Origin: Methanobrevibacter ruminantium
GTDB lineage: Archaea > Methanobacteriota > Methanobacteria > Methanobacteriales > Methanobacteriaceae
NCBI GenBank assembly: GCA_004553595.1
Contig: SFKZ01000002.1
Location: 1 to 64,000 of the forward strand
Direction: 5' to 3'
Length of the DNA: 64,000 nucleotides
A program made the translations under genes and the position numbers. The notes below the pieces were generated by a model, which was given only the letters and a program-made list of their open reading frames with translations, made no database searches and had not been told where the DNA came from. The first letter of the stretch is position 1; each line of letters begins with the position of its first letter. Of the stretch, positions 9,172 to 18,471 are shown in pieces.

Positions 9172-10332
9172 TTACATATCAGCGACAAATTCAGCCAATT
9201 GGTTCAATGTGCTCACTTCGTAAACTTGAGCTCCCGCTCCCTTATACAATGAAACGCAACTGTCAACTACATCCCATTTCTTCTTATCTTCAGGGTTTAG
9301 GATAACCACCTTTTTAGCCAGGCTTGACATTTGTGATATAAGCTCTACACTTGCAGGCACTCCATTTACCTTAGGACCTGCCCAATCCCTGCAATCAGAC
9401 AATAGGATAATGTAAGACTTATTGCTTATATCTGCCTGCTTCATGAATGATTCGAATGCAGTGAACATATTGGAGGTTCCTCTAACCATCATATTACGCA
9501 TACGAAGCAATCTTATTTCAGCAAATGCATTGACCATATACTTTTCTTTTAAAAATTCAGTTGTTTCTATTGTTTTATTGTCAAATTCAAACATTCTTGA
9601 ATCCTTGAATGTCTTTTGACATGCAAACATTAACATGAAGAACCAACTGCTGATCCATTCACATGAACCGCTGACATCATTCAGGAACAAATGCTGCTTT
9701 CTATGAGGTTTCTTTTTTACATGAACAAGATCAATCGGCACACCACCATACTTCATGTTTTGCCTCATTGTCCTTCTCATGTCAATCTTATTTGAACGAG
9801 CCAACCTCTTTCTTCTTGATTGCTTGTTAGCGATTTTTCTTCCAAGCTCCACACATAACTCAAATACCCTTTCATCGTATTTGTTAAGCTTGGACAAATC
9901 ACTATTGAGAATATCGTTATCCCTTGCAAGGTCCTTGTCCCTATCTTCAAGAATAGGTCTTCCTGCAAAGTATTCCATAGCCTGTTCTGCACCCATCTGG
10001 ATTTGCTTTCCACCTTTTCCTTTCTGCATGGTGATTTTCCATTCATGCTGTGAAAGCTTTCCCTTCATGGTATTTGGCTTATAAGCTCTATTAAGGTCAT
10101 TATCTAATTTCTTTGGAACTTTCTTAGCGAAGAACCCATCAAATGACTCATTGAATTTAGGAATGTCATACTTGCTTTTGACATAAATGGACCTGAATGC
10201 ATCCTTTAAAATGTCTACATTATCCTCTCCCAATATTGCATATGCATCTATTGCAGACTGAGTAGACCTGACGCTCACAGGCATTCCCTTTTTTCTCAAA
10301 TCATTTGATAATCTTACGATTTTCTCTTCCAT
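9172..10332 (-). CDS. VWA domain protein (CoxE-like)
   Basis: 386 residues. A basic N-terminal half is followed by a von Willebrand A domain whose metal-ion site begins DVSGSC near residue 216; LLSDCRDW near residue 327 is a later strand. MoxR-type AAA ATPases pair with such VWA proteins as chaperones for metal-cofactor or complex assembly, and the MoxR gene lies 83 bases upstream on the same strand. The client is not evident from the neighbours. Confidence 0.75.
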   Translation of the reverse strand: MEEKIVRLSNDLRKKGMPVSVRSTQSAIDAYAILGEDNVDILKDAFRSIYVKSKYDIPKFNESFDGFFAKKVPKKLDNDLNRAYKPNTMKGKLSQHEWKITMQKGKGGKQIQMGAEQAMEYFAGRPILEDRDKDLARDNDILNSDLSKLNKYDERVFELCVELGRKIANKQSRRKRLARSNKIDMRRTMRQNMKYGGVPIDLVHVKKKPHRKQHLFLNDVSGSCEWISSWFFMLMFACQKTFKDSRMFEFDNKTIETTEFLKEKYMVNAFAEIRLLRMRNMMVRGTSNMFTAFESFMKQADISNKSYIILLSDCRDWAGPKVNGVPASVELISQMSSLAKKVVILNPEDKKKWDVVDSCVSLYKGAGAQVYEVSTLNQLAEFVADM

Positions 10333-10415
10333 AATAAAACCTTAAATAACTTATAGAGTGCAGAAATTGAAATCTGATTGTTTATAAATAAATTTCTAAA
10401 GAGTTAGAGACTAAA

Positions 10416-11288
10416 CTAATCGTTCATATACTCGTTTCTAAAGATTTCTTTAATTACTTTAGCTTTGTCCGGTTCTGTCTTGATAGCTACACCAACACTG
10501 TCCTCAAGTGCAGCATCAACATTCTTATAATCCTTATCCAAGTGCATTACAGAGCTTACCCAATCAATTGAAGCCCTTACAGATGGTTTCTTATTTAAGT
10601 TGAATGTTCTGATTCTATGAACCATATTAACAACCTTCTTAACCAATCCATCCTCTGCAGTTGGCACTCTAGCTTTAACAATAGCAATTTCACGTTCAAC
10701 TGTAGGATATGAAATGTATAAGAAAAGACATCTGTCCTTTGTCTCTTCAAGCAAGTTCCTTTGTGCATTTGAAGTGAGCATAACCATCAAATCATTTTGA
10801 AGGTCAAAAGTGCCTAAATCATTTACAGTAATCTGCTTTTCACCTAATGCTTGAAGTAAGAAACTTTCCACTTCTTCATCTGCCTTATCGATTTCGTCAA
10901 TGAGAAGAAGTGATGGCTTGTCATTCATAAATGAGGTTAAAAGTGGTCTTCTGATAAAGAAATCATCTTCAAATATTGATTCCTCACCTTTTTGGCTACC
11001 TTTGAATGCTTCCAAATGGAGCAATTGCTTTTGATAGTTCCATTCTCCTACAATCTGTTCAAAGGTAATTCCCTCATAACATTGAATCCTAAAGAATTCC
11101 CTTCCTAAACATTCAGAAACAGCTTTTGCAAGCTCGGTCTTACCTACACCAGGAGGACCTTCAATCAAGATAGGCTTGTTTAAAGATAAGGATAAGAATA
11201 CTGAAGTGCTGATTTCATTATTGGAAATATAACCAGTACTTTCTAACTTCTTTCCTATTTCTTCTATGGTTAATTCTTCATCTGTCAT
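10416..11288 (-). CDS. MoxR-family AAA+ ATPase
   Basis: 290 residues with Walker A GPPGVGKTEL near residue 43, Walker B LLLIDEIDKA near residue 127 and sensor region VMLTSNAQRN. It belongs to the MoxR/CoxD branch of AAA+ proteins, which act with VWA partners. The VWA gene follows directly, so the two are probably co-transcribed. Confidence 0.85.
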   Translation of the reverse strand: MTDEELTIEEIGKKLESTGYISNNEISTSVFLSLSLNKPILIEGPPGVGKTELAKAVSECLGREFFRIQCYEGITFEQIVGEWNYQKQLLHLEAFKGSQKGEESIFEDDFFIRRPLLTSFMNDKPSLLLIDEIDKADEEVESFLLQALGEKQITVNDLGTFDLQNDLMVMLTSNAQRNLLEETKDRCLFLYISYPTVEREIAIVKARVPTAEDGLVKKVVNMVHRIRTFNLNKKPSVRASIDWVSSVMHLDKDYKNVDAALEDSVGVAIKTEPDKAKVIKEIFRNEYMND

Positions 11289-11493
11289 TTAAAAACCTTT
11301 TTTTAGTTAATTAAAAAATAAAATAAATATAAAATTAATTTTTTTAAAATAATTTTTATATTGAATTTTATATACTATAATATATAGTAAATAAATATTT
11401 GTTTAATATATATAAATAATTTATTGTTTTATATAATTAAAACTAATAAACTAATTTAATGAAATCATTTAATAAAATTCATTCAGTGATAAA

Positions 11494-11577
11494 ATGAAAA
11501 TGAGAAAGATAGTTGCATGGTTCTTTGTTTTAATTCTCCTATTTGGAGGAGTTTGCATCTGTACAATGTACATATAA
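11494..11577 (+). CDS. 27-residue membrane peptide
   Basis: A short ORF of 27 codons, starting MKMRKIVAWFFVLILLFGG and ending with cysteines and a short polar tail: a positively charged start followed by one hydrophobic segment. GTGAT lies seven bases before the ATG and a T-rich promoter region lies upstream. It ends 110 bases before the MFS gene on the same strand and might be a leader peptide or small membrane subunit. No homologue is known to me. Confidence 0.4.
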   Translation: MKMRKIVAWFFVLILLFGGVCICTMYI

Positions 11578-11687
11578 ACTTAAAATATTACCATATTAAA
11601 ATATTAACTTATCAAAATAAATCAATTATATATAACATGTGTTATAAATAATATCATATCTATCTGATTTTATAAGGAAAATAAAAT

Positions 11688-12854
11688 ATGAATACCAATC
11701 CCAAAATACTCTTATACATTTTAATGATTTCAACACTTGGAATAAACACTCCCCTAAGCATTGTTGGAATCATTTCACAAATAGCAGAGTATTTCAATAC
11801 ATCAATAGCTATATCCGGACTTTATGTAAGTTCATTCACATTTACAATAGCTATCTGTGGATTGTTCATACCTGTCTTATTTTCAAAATATGAAAGAAAA
11901 AGAACGTTCATAAGCATTTTAAGCGTGTTTGCAATTTCAAATATCGTGATCATATTCACAAAAAGCATTTACATTGCATCTTTTTTTAGGATATTGTCTG
12001 CAGTATTCTACCCTGCATTCATTTCAATAGCTCTCACTGTATGTGAAGAGATAGCTCCAAAGGGAGAAGAGCAGGATTACATTACAAGGATATTGCTTGG
12101 AATATCAATTGGAAGCATTATAGGATTGCCTATAACAACTGGCCTCGGCACAATATTTGGCTATCAGATAGCCATGACTTGGATCTTTCTAATAAATTTC
12201 ATTACATTGATTCTTATAATCATATTCTTCCCAAGAATTGAGGGAAAATCCAAATCATATGAAATGCCGTTTTCAAGCTTAAAGTCAAAGGAATTCATTA
12301 TTGCAACCATTGGAATAATAATGATGCCTATAGGTGCAAGCATAGTCTACAATTACCAACCATTATTTTTACAGGTGGTAAGCCATGTTTATACCTATAA
12401 GTTAAGCATATTCCTATTTATCTATGGATTGTTTTCAATTTTCGGCACTTGGCTTGGAGGAAAACTAATAGCTAAAAAGGATAAGGCAACACTTATCATT
12501 TTCCAATTGGTATGTGGAGGAGTATTTGTGCTTCTTTACCTATTTGCAAACTATTTGATTCCAGTTATTGTACTGATTTTAATATTCGGTGTGCTTGATG
12601 GAATGGGATACAATCTTATCCAGTACATTGAGGCATCTGTTGTTCCAGATAGCCCCGAGCTTGCAAATGGATTATTCTTAAGCATCTTGAATGGGGGAAT
12701 AGCATTAGGAATAGCTATAGGCGGATTTTTAGTGGATGGCTTTGGAATAATGTCAATCTTCATTTTTGGAGCATTATTCCTTCTCCTTGCATTAATCATG
12801 ATGGTTTATGTTATCAAGATTATGAAAATCCCTTTAAAATATTCTAGACAATAG
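11688..12854 (+). CDS. MFS transporter, drug:H+ antiporter-like
   Basis: 388 residues with about twelve hydrophobic segments and the conserved cytoplasmic loop FSKYERKRTF after the second segment, as in the DHA1 branch of the major facilitator superfamily. The central cytoplasmic loop (FPRIEGKSKSYEMP) is short. The substrate cannot be inferred. It stands alone apart from the small peptide ORF upstream. Confidence 0.75.
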   Translation: MNTNPKILLYILMISTLGINTPLSIVGIISQIAEYFNTSIAISGLYVSSFTFTIAICGLFIPVLFSKYERKRTFISILSVFAISNIVIIFTKSIYIASFFRILSAVFYPAFISIALTVCEEIAPKGEEQDYITRILLGISIGSIIGLPITTGLGTIFGYQIAMTWIFLINFITLILIIIFFPRIEGKSKSYEMPFSSLKSKEFIIATIGIIMMPIGASIVYNYQPLFLQVVSHVYTYKLSIFLFIYGLFSIFGTWLGGKLIAKKDKATLIIFQLVCGGVFVLLYLFANYLIPVIVLILIFGVLDGMGYNLIQYIEASVVPDSPELANGLFLSILNGGIALGIAIGGFLVDGFGIMSIFIFGALFLLLALIMMVYVIKIMKIPLKYSRQ

Positions 12855-12973
12855 AATAAAAATAGATAAATGGAATTAATAGATTAGTAAGAAAAAAAGT
12901 AGATTGCAAATAGTTAAAACGCTTAAAAAAAAAGAGGAAAAAATTCCCCTAATAAGATTCTTGAATTAGATCA

Positions 12974-13492
12974 TTAATTGTTTTCGAAACTATCAATTTT
13001 ATCAAATGAGCTACCTAAAGTTAAGAAAAGAATTCCTCTAACTATTAAACATACACCAATTAAAATTACAATGAATAATGGATTGTTAATTGATAAAATA
13101 CCCATTATGAAGAAAATGATACCGAAAATCAATATCAATGCGGAAGCCCATTTTGAAGTTCCTTCACAGTTAATGATTCCAAGAATACCAATGATAATCA
13201 ATATTATAGCAATTAAATAAAATGTGTATGAGGTAAGGAAAGCTAATGGAGCTAAATCAACAAAGAACAAGAATCCTAATAAGATCAATAAGAATCCCAT
13301 TATCAATTCAAGAATTGATTTGCCAGTTGACAAACTCCATAATGTGAATGCATTAAACATTACTACTAAACCAAAGGATATTAAAGTTACACCCGCCATT
13401 ATAGACACTACCCCAGCACTAACCAATGGGTAAGCTATAAATATCACCCCTAAAATAATTAATAAAATTCCAAGTATTTTTGTATAATTCAT
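12974..13492 (-). CDS. DUF308/HdeD-like membrane protein
   Basis: 172 residues with about six hydrophobic segments; similar in length and pattern to the protein at 3864-4355. It starts MNYTKILGILLIILGVIFIAY. It is convergent with the MFS gene. Role unknown. Confidence 0.7.
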   Translation of the reverse strand: MNYTKILGILLIILGVIFIAYPLVSAGVVSIMAGVTLISFGLVVMFNAFTLWSLSTGKSILELIMGFLLILLGFLFFVDLAPLAFLTSYTFYLIAIILIIIGILGIINCEGTSKWASALILIFGIIFFIMGILSINNPLFIVILIGVCLIVRGILFLTLGSSFDKIDSFENN

Positions 13493-13662
13493 TAAATCGC
13501 CAATTTAAATATTTATATGAAATATTTATATTTTTTTAAAAAATACCTCTAAAATACCCTTAAATTGAAAAATAAGTATAAAGAATCAGTGAAAAATTTT
13601 TTACATGAAATTGTTAATAAATTTCATGAAAAAAATGACAAAACCAATTAATTTAAGAAAAA

Positions 13663-15261
13663 CTAATTTTGCTTGATGAACTCTTCAGGATCCTTAAATA
13701 AGTCAAAGTCTTGAACATACTCTTTTCCAGTGAGCATTGCAATCTCTGCCTTTTCCAATTCCTTACCAAGATAGGCTGCATGATCCAATCTGGTTACAAG
13801 ACCTTTTTCAATGATTTCTTCATAGATTTCACTGGCTCTTTTTCCTTCAAAGCTTATAGTTGGCTTTGTTTTCTTAAAGTGAGTTGCTACAATATATGAA
13901 TCCTTGACGGATATTGCATGTTCAACCCTTATCTTAAAGCTTCCAGCCTTATCCCTTACGAACTTGATAGGAGCATCCTGCTTGACTACAGGGACATTGT
14001 CATCCTGCTTCAAGCAAAACCTTTTCTTCTTGTCCTTGAACACAAGAAGGTCAACACCTAAATCCTTAGGAATGGATTGTCTGTTTTTAGCCAAGAACAT
14101 CATTTTAGATGCAATTGCCAATTCCCTTACACTTCCATGAGTCTTACCGCTTTCCTCTGGAGTGAAAAGTATGCTTGCACCAAGCTCCATTGCAATACCA
14201 GCAAGAACTGCATTTGCACCTACAGAATCGGTATCCATAAGCTCAATCACATTTCCTATACCAAAGAACATTGGCTTCTTGTCAACTTCATGATAATCAT
14301 GGAATGCAATGATTGAATCAACAATGCTTGCACTGTTAACAGGGTCTAAAATCAAGTCACAAACAACTTCAAGACCATCACAAGATTCAACAAGCTTTTG
14401 CATAGATGCCACCCTATCTTCAGGAGTGTGAGGCACATAACCTTCACTGAAATTAGTTGGCAATAAAACTGCAGGAACATTCTTTTCCTTTAATAAAGGT
14501 AAGACTTCCTCATAATTACCATTGTCTAAACTTAAAACCATATCAATACCATGGTTTACAGCTGCTTCAATCTCCTTTGGATTCAATGTGTCAATACTTA
14601 ATGGCCTATCACCTACGATTGGTCTTAATGTATCAATCAAATCAGGTATCTCATCAGACCTGTCTTCACCTGCAATCATACCAATGTCTATCATGTCAGA
14701 GCCAGAAGCAACAAAGAATTCTGCCTTTTTAATCAAGTCTTCCTTTGATAATATAGGAGCACTTGCAATCTCAGACAAGACTCTCATTGGGAAATCCTCA
14801 CCAACAGGAAGGTTCCTAACAAGAATGTTGTTTTCCTTCTTGAGCAATTCATCTCTTTTTTCAATGTCATTTTCAAAGTCTTCAATGAATTTCAATGCTT
14901 GCTTCTTTTTCTCTTCTATAATTAGTTTGTCTGCAGGAGTTGACTGTGATAACTCTAAATCGTCTACTAAATCTAAAACCATAGCCAAGTCTGCTGCATC
15001 TGTGGATGCCTTGTAACAAGGAATTCCAAATTCCTCTGCAATGAGGAATGTATCTTTTCTTATTAAACCTGGAACTAGTATCAAATCAATATCATCTAAT
15101 CTATCTTCAAAATGCTCATGGATTTCTTTGATTATTTGAGTGGGAGTCAAGAAAGCAGCCACTTGTGTCTCTGCTATATGCACCACTGTTTCCTTTTTTG
15201 ACTTTTCAGCCATTTGACTTACCAATGGATAAGCCAAGTGTCCAGTTATAATAAGTATCAT
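13663..15261 (-). CDS. dihydropteroate synthase-like protein (TIGR00284 family)
   Basis: 532 residues. An N-terminal ~170-residue domain unique to the methanogen family is followed by a pterin-binding TIM-barrel half, with MIDIGMIAGEDRSDEIP, DRPLSIDTLNP and later EESGKTHGSVREL. The family is conserved in methanogens and has been suggested to act in tetrahydromethanopterin synthesis, but it is not ordinary folate FolP. The ATG at 15261 is preferred over the ATG at 15273 because GGGGA lies just before it. The next gene upstream on the same strand is the fumarase subunit, 60 bases away. Confidence 0.8.
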   Translation of the reverse strand: MILIITGHLAYPLVSQMAEKSKKETVVHIAETQVAAFLTPTQIIKEIHEHFEDRLDDIDLILVPGLIRKDTFLIAEEFGIPCYKASTDAADLAMVLDLVDDLELSQSTPADKLIIEEKKKQALKFIEDFENDIEKRDELLKKENNILVRNLPVGEDFPMRVLSEIASAPILSKEDLIKKAEFFVASGSDMIDIGMIAGEDRSDEIPDLIDTLRPIVGDRPLSIDTLNPKEIEAAVNHGIDMVLSLDNGNYEEVLPLLKEKNVPAVLLPTNFSEGYVPHTPEDRVASMQKLVESCDGLEVVCDLILDPVNSASIVDSIIAFHDYHEVDKKPMFFGIGNVIELMDTDSVGANAVLAGIAMELGASILFTPEESGKTHGSVRELAIASKMMFLAKNRQSIPKDLGVDLLVFKDKKKRFCLKQDDNVPVVKQDAPIKFVRDKAGSFKIRVEHAISVKDSYIVATHFKKTKPTISFEGKRASEIYEEIIEKGLVTRLDHAAYLGKELEKAEIAMLTGKEYVQDFDLFKDPEEFIKQN

Positions 15262-15320
15262 AAAATTCCCCATTTTTAAAATTATTCAAAAATAAACATG
15301 AATGAAATATTTCATAAAAT

Positions 15321-16160
15321 TCAATTATCCTCTAAACGAGCTGTTGCATGCCTGTCTGCCCAACATTGAATCACTACACCAACTGGAAGCCCTGCAGTGT
15401 GAGTATCCATCTTCAAGATCTTTACATCAAGTGCAGTTGTTCTTCCTCCAAGACCCATTGGTCCTTTACCATCCTTGTTGATTCTTTCAAGGCATTCAAG
15501 TTCCATTTCAGCAATTGTTGGGTCTGGATTACGTTCTCCCACTTTTCCAAGAAGTGCTTTTTTACCTAATTTCAATGCCATATCAGAACTTCCGCCGATT
15601 CCAACACCTACAACAATAGGAGGGCATGGCTTTCCACCTGCCTTAAGGGCAGTTTGAACAACAAAGTCCTTCACTCCTTCGATTCCTTCTGCAGGAAGTG
15701 CCATCTTAAGTGCATTGTTGTTTTCAGATCCAAATCCTTTTGGCATGATGGTGAATTCTACATAATCTTCATCAATTAATTCAATGTCTACAATAGGCAC
15801 TTTGTCTCCCACATTACCGGAGTTCTTTCTTGTAATTGGATCAACCACATTTGGCCTAAGTGGAACTTCTGCAGTTGCTTTTGCAACTCCTTTCTTGATT
15901 CCTTCATAAAGATTTTCAACATGAACTTTACCAAGCTTTACAAAAATTATAGGGAGACCTGTATCTTGGCACATTGGAATTGACTTTTCTTCTGCAAGTT
16001 CAATATTCTTTAAGATAGCTTCAATATTTAACTTACCTAAGTCACTATCCTCACGTTTAAGAGCATCTTCAAGTGCACATTTGACATCGTCTCCAAGAAC
16101 GATAGCAGCCTGTTTGTATAATTGATAAATAGTATCTTCAATTTGTTTTTCTGTTATCAT
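15321..16160 (-). CDS. fumarate hydratase class I, alpha subunit
   Basis: 279 residues of the N-terminal (alpha) half of iron-sulfur class I fumarases/tartrate dehydratases. Features are MCQDTGLPIIFVK near residue 63 with the first cluster cysteine, KGFGSENNNALKM near residue 138 and GKPCPPIVVGVGIGGSSD near residue 177. In methanogens the enzyme is a two-protein complex in the incomplete reductive TCA pathway. The beta subunit is not in this window. Confidence 0.88.
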   Translation of the reverse strand: MITEKQIEDTIYQLYKQAAIVLGDDVKCALEDALKREDSDLGKLNIEAILKNIELAEEKSIPMCQDTGLPIIFVKLGKVHVENLYEGIKKGVAKATAEVPLRPNVVDPITRKNSGNVGDKVPIVDIELIDEDYVEFTIMPKGFGSENNNALKMALPAEGIEGVKDFVVQTALKAGGKPCPPIVVGVGIGGSSDMALKLGKKALLGKVGERNPDPTIAEMELECLERINKDGKGPMGLGGRTTALDVKILKMDTHTAGLPVGVVIQCWADRHATARLEDN

Positions 16161-16216
16161 AAAATCACATAAAACTTAACTATAAAAATATTTAATTTAT
16201 TTCTTTAAATAATTTT

Positions 16217-16453
16217 TTAATATTCTTCTTGTTCTTCCTGTATTTTTTCTTGAATTAAATCACATATTTCAGAAAGGTAACTTAAATTGCAATAATATAC
16301 AACATCCGGACTTGGATCCCTAAAAAATTCTTCTTCAGGAATTTTTCCTTTTTCATATTTTCGTATTTCTCTTATTATCCTATCCCTTTCTTTGATAATT
16401 TCTGTTAAATTTGCATGCCTTAAAGATTCTTTTAAGGATTCTGGATCTATCAT
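16217..16453 (-). CDS. conserved small protein of unknown function
   Basis: 78 residues, charged and mostly helical, starting MIDPESLKESLRHANLTEI. It lies between the fumarase and por genes on the same strand. No recognised domain. The ATG is preceded by GTGAT. Confidence 0.55.
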   Translation of the reverse strand: MIDPESLKESLRHANLTEIIKERDRIIREIRKYEKGKIPEEEFFRDPSPDVVYYCNLSYLSEICDLIQEKIQEEQEEY

Positions 16454-16624
16454 ATAATCACATAAGTTTCTTTATTATGTTATCTCAGTTTCTTTCAAAT
16501 TTTAAGACGTGAAAACACAATACTATAATTATAGTCTATGTAAAATATTTAATAAATCTTTATATAAAAAATAGAATTTTAAAAAATAATATATGAAAAT
16601 AGTTTAAAATAAATAAAAAAAGAG

Positions 16625-16653
16625 AATTTTTAAAGAATAAATCTTTAAAAATT
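16625..16653 (-). terminator. terminator of the por operon
   Basis: AATTTTTAAAGA and TCTTTAAAAATT form a perfect 12-bp stem with a 5-base loop, followed on the minus strand by a T-rich run. It overlaps the stop codon of porF. Confidence 0.55.
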
Positions 16654-17080
16654 ACTTGAGTAAAGTTTGAATTTTCTTAAATCCTTCGGATATTTTATCC
16701 TGTTTATCATGAATTATCTTTTCTGTATCATTTGTGAGTGCATGAGTTGGACAAGCTTCAACACATTGTTGAGTGTCATAGCCTTCACAGAGATCACATT
16801 TGGTCGCTTGACCTATCTCATTAATGGTGATGGCTCCAATGGGACATACACTGTGACATAATCCACAACCAATACATTTATCTTGCTTTATAGTGATTGC
16901 TCCACCTAAAGCTACAATAGCTCCTTTTGGACATACAGCAAGACAAGGTGCTTTTTCAGGACTGCAATGCATACAGAATAAAGGGACACCATCATGAACA
17001 CGAATTGCATTGTTAGGACAATTACGTTCACAAAGTCCACAATCTACACAAAGTTCTGGGTTAACTTTTAATTCATCCAT
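16652..17080 (-). CDS. porF: polyferredoxin-like subunit PorF
   Basis: 142 residues with repeated ferredoxin cysteine motifs, beginning CVDCGLCERNCP near residue 11 and including CIGCGLCHSVCP. Together they can hold several [4Fe-4S] clusters. It is the last gene of the pyruvate:ferredoxin oxidoreductase cluster and probably passes electrons from PorE to other acceptors. The ATG at 17080 is chosen because GAGGTG lies just upstream; a longer start at 17101 would overlap porE. Confidence 0.85.
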   Translation of the reverse strand: MDELKVNPELCVDCGLCERNCPNNAIRVHDGVPLFCMHCSPEKAPCLAVCPKGAIVALGGAITIKQDKCIGCGLCHSVCPIGAITINEIGQATKCDLCEGYDTQQCVEACPTHALTNDTEKIIHDKQDKISEGFKKIQTLLK

Positions 17081-17090
17081 TTCAACACCT

Positions 17091-17591
17091 CTATTCTCCA
17101 TCTAATGGTTTTCTAGCTCTTGTATCAGTTGTAATAACACTGAGAAGACCTTTCTTCTTAGCCGGTTTATCCAAGCCATAGATTTTTTCAATGTGTTCTC
17201 TTTGTTTCCTTTTGATGACATTTGCAATGTCATGAACAGCGATTGCTCTTTTGGAACAAGCTTTAACACATGCAGGACCTTCTTCTCTGTCTGCACAATG
17301 ATTGCACTTATGAGCATTGCCATACTCAATGGAAATTGCACCGAACGGACAAGCCATTGCACAGAAACCACAAGCAATACATTTAGTTACATCTACTCCT
17401 AAATTGCTCATTGCACCAGTTGGACAAATGATCTCACACGGAGCATCCTCACATTGTTGACAACGAATAGGGAAATAGGAACCGTCTAATTCATGAATAG
17501 TGATTCTAGGAACTCCATAGACTCCTTCACATGCTTTTTCGCAATCCTGGCATCCATCACATAATTCATTATCTACTATTAATTTCTCCAA
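17091..17591 (-). CDS. porE: polyferredoxin-like subunit PorE
   Basis: 166 residues with an N-terminal CDGCQDCEKACEG motif, then CEIICP and CIACGFCAMACP, indicating several [4Fe-4S] clusters. It is related to HycB/PorE electron-transfer proteins. The gene follows porB by 12 bases, and porF follows it closely, so it belongs to the por operon. Confidence 0.85.
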   Translation of the reverse strand: MEKLIVDNELCDGCQDCEKACEGVYGVPRITIHELDGSYFPIRCQQCEDAPCEIICPTGAMSNLGVDVTKCIACGFCAMACPFGAISIEYGNAHKCNHCADREEGPACVKACSKRAIAVHDIANVIKRKQREHIEKIYGLDKPAKKKGLLSVITTDTRARKPLDGE

Positions 17592-17603
17592 TAGAGACCC
17601 TCC

Positions 17604-18470
17604 TTAGATACCTAATTCTTCACATTGATTGTCAACGAATTCTTGGATTTCATTAATTTGTTCTTCTTTAAGATGTCTGAATCTTTTTTGAGCAGATAAG
17701 TATTCCACTACAGGTTTTCTTTCTTGAGGTCTGTAAGTTACTCTGAATTCACCGTTTTCAATTTCAAATAATCCCCATGCACCGGTTTCAACAGCAAGTC
17801 TACCTAATTGAATGGTCTGTTCAGGTTTGAATCCCCAACCGGTAGTACATGGTTGATGTAAGTGAATGTAAGCAGGACCTTTGGTTTCAGCTGCCTTTTT
17901 AACCTTTTTCATAAAGTCTTCAGGATATGAAATTGATGCTGTAGCCACATATGGAATTCCATGAGCTGCCATAATGAAAGCCATGTTTTTCTTAGGCTTG
18001 TCTTCACCAAAGCTTAAATTACCTGCTGGTGAAGTAGTGGTTGAAGCACCATAAGGGGTAGCTCCACTTCTTTGAATACCAGTGTTCATGTAAGCTTCGT
18101 TATCGTAACAGATATAGGTTATGTCGTGACCTCTTTCCATTGCACCGGATAATGATTGGATACCGATATCAGCAGTACCACCGTCACCACCGAAAGCAAC
18201 AACATTAACATCTTCTTTACCTTGAGCTTTTAATGCTCTTTCTACACCGGAAGCCACTGCACCTGCGTTTTCAAAAGCAACATGAATCCATGGGACTTCC
18301 CATGAGGTTTCAGGATAAGGGGATGTCATAACATCCAAACAACCAGTTGCACAGGCAACTACAGTGTTTCTGCCTAATGCCTTAAGAGCAAGCCTTACAG
18401 CAATAGCTGCTCCGCAACCAGCACAACCTCTGTGACCTGGTGCTAATAATTCTTCTTCAGGAAATTCCAT
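17604..18470 (-). CDS. porB: pyruvate:ferredoxin oxidoreductase beta subunit
   Basis: 288 residues, the thiamine-diphosphate-binding subunit. It has RGCAGCGAAIAVR near the N-terminus with cluster cysteines, GDGGTADIG near residue 100 and DNEAYMNTGIQRSG as the TPP/Mg site, and a later Cys in HQPCTTGWG. It makes acetyl-CoA and CO2 from pyruvate reversibly; in autotrophic methanogens it mostly runs toward pyruvate. The ATG at 18470 sits nine bases after GGAGG and one base after the porA stop. Confidence 0.93.
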   Translation of the reverse strand: MEFPEEELLAPGHRGCAGCGAAIAVRLALKALGRNTVVACATGCLDVMTSPYPETSWEVPWIHVAFENAGAVASGVERALKAQGKEDVNVVAFGGDGGTADIGIQSLSGAMERGHDITYICYDNEAYMNTGIQRSGATPYGASTTTSPAGNLSFGEDKPKKNMAFIMAAHGIPYVATASISYPEDFMKKVKKAAETKGPAYIHLHQPCTTGWGFKPEQTIQLGRLAVETGAWGLFEIENGEFRVTYRPQERKPVVEYLSAQKRFRHLKEEQINEIQEFVDNQCEELGI

Positions 18471-18471
18471 A

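Noticed and set aside
14522..15016. 164-codon plus-strand ORF antisense to the dihydropteroate synthase-like gene
   Set aside because: Low-complexity Ser-rich translation with no start site; a shadow of the real gene.
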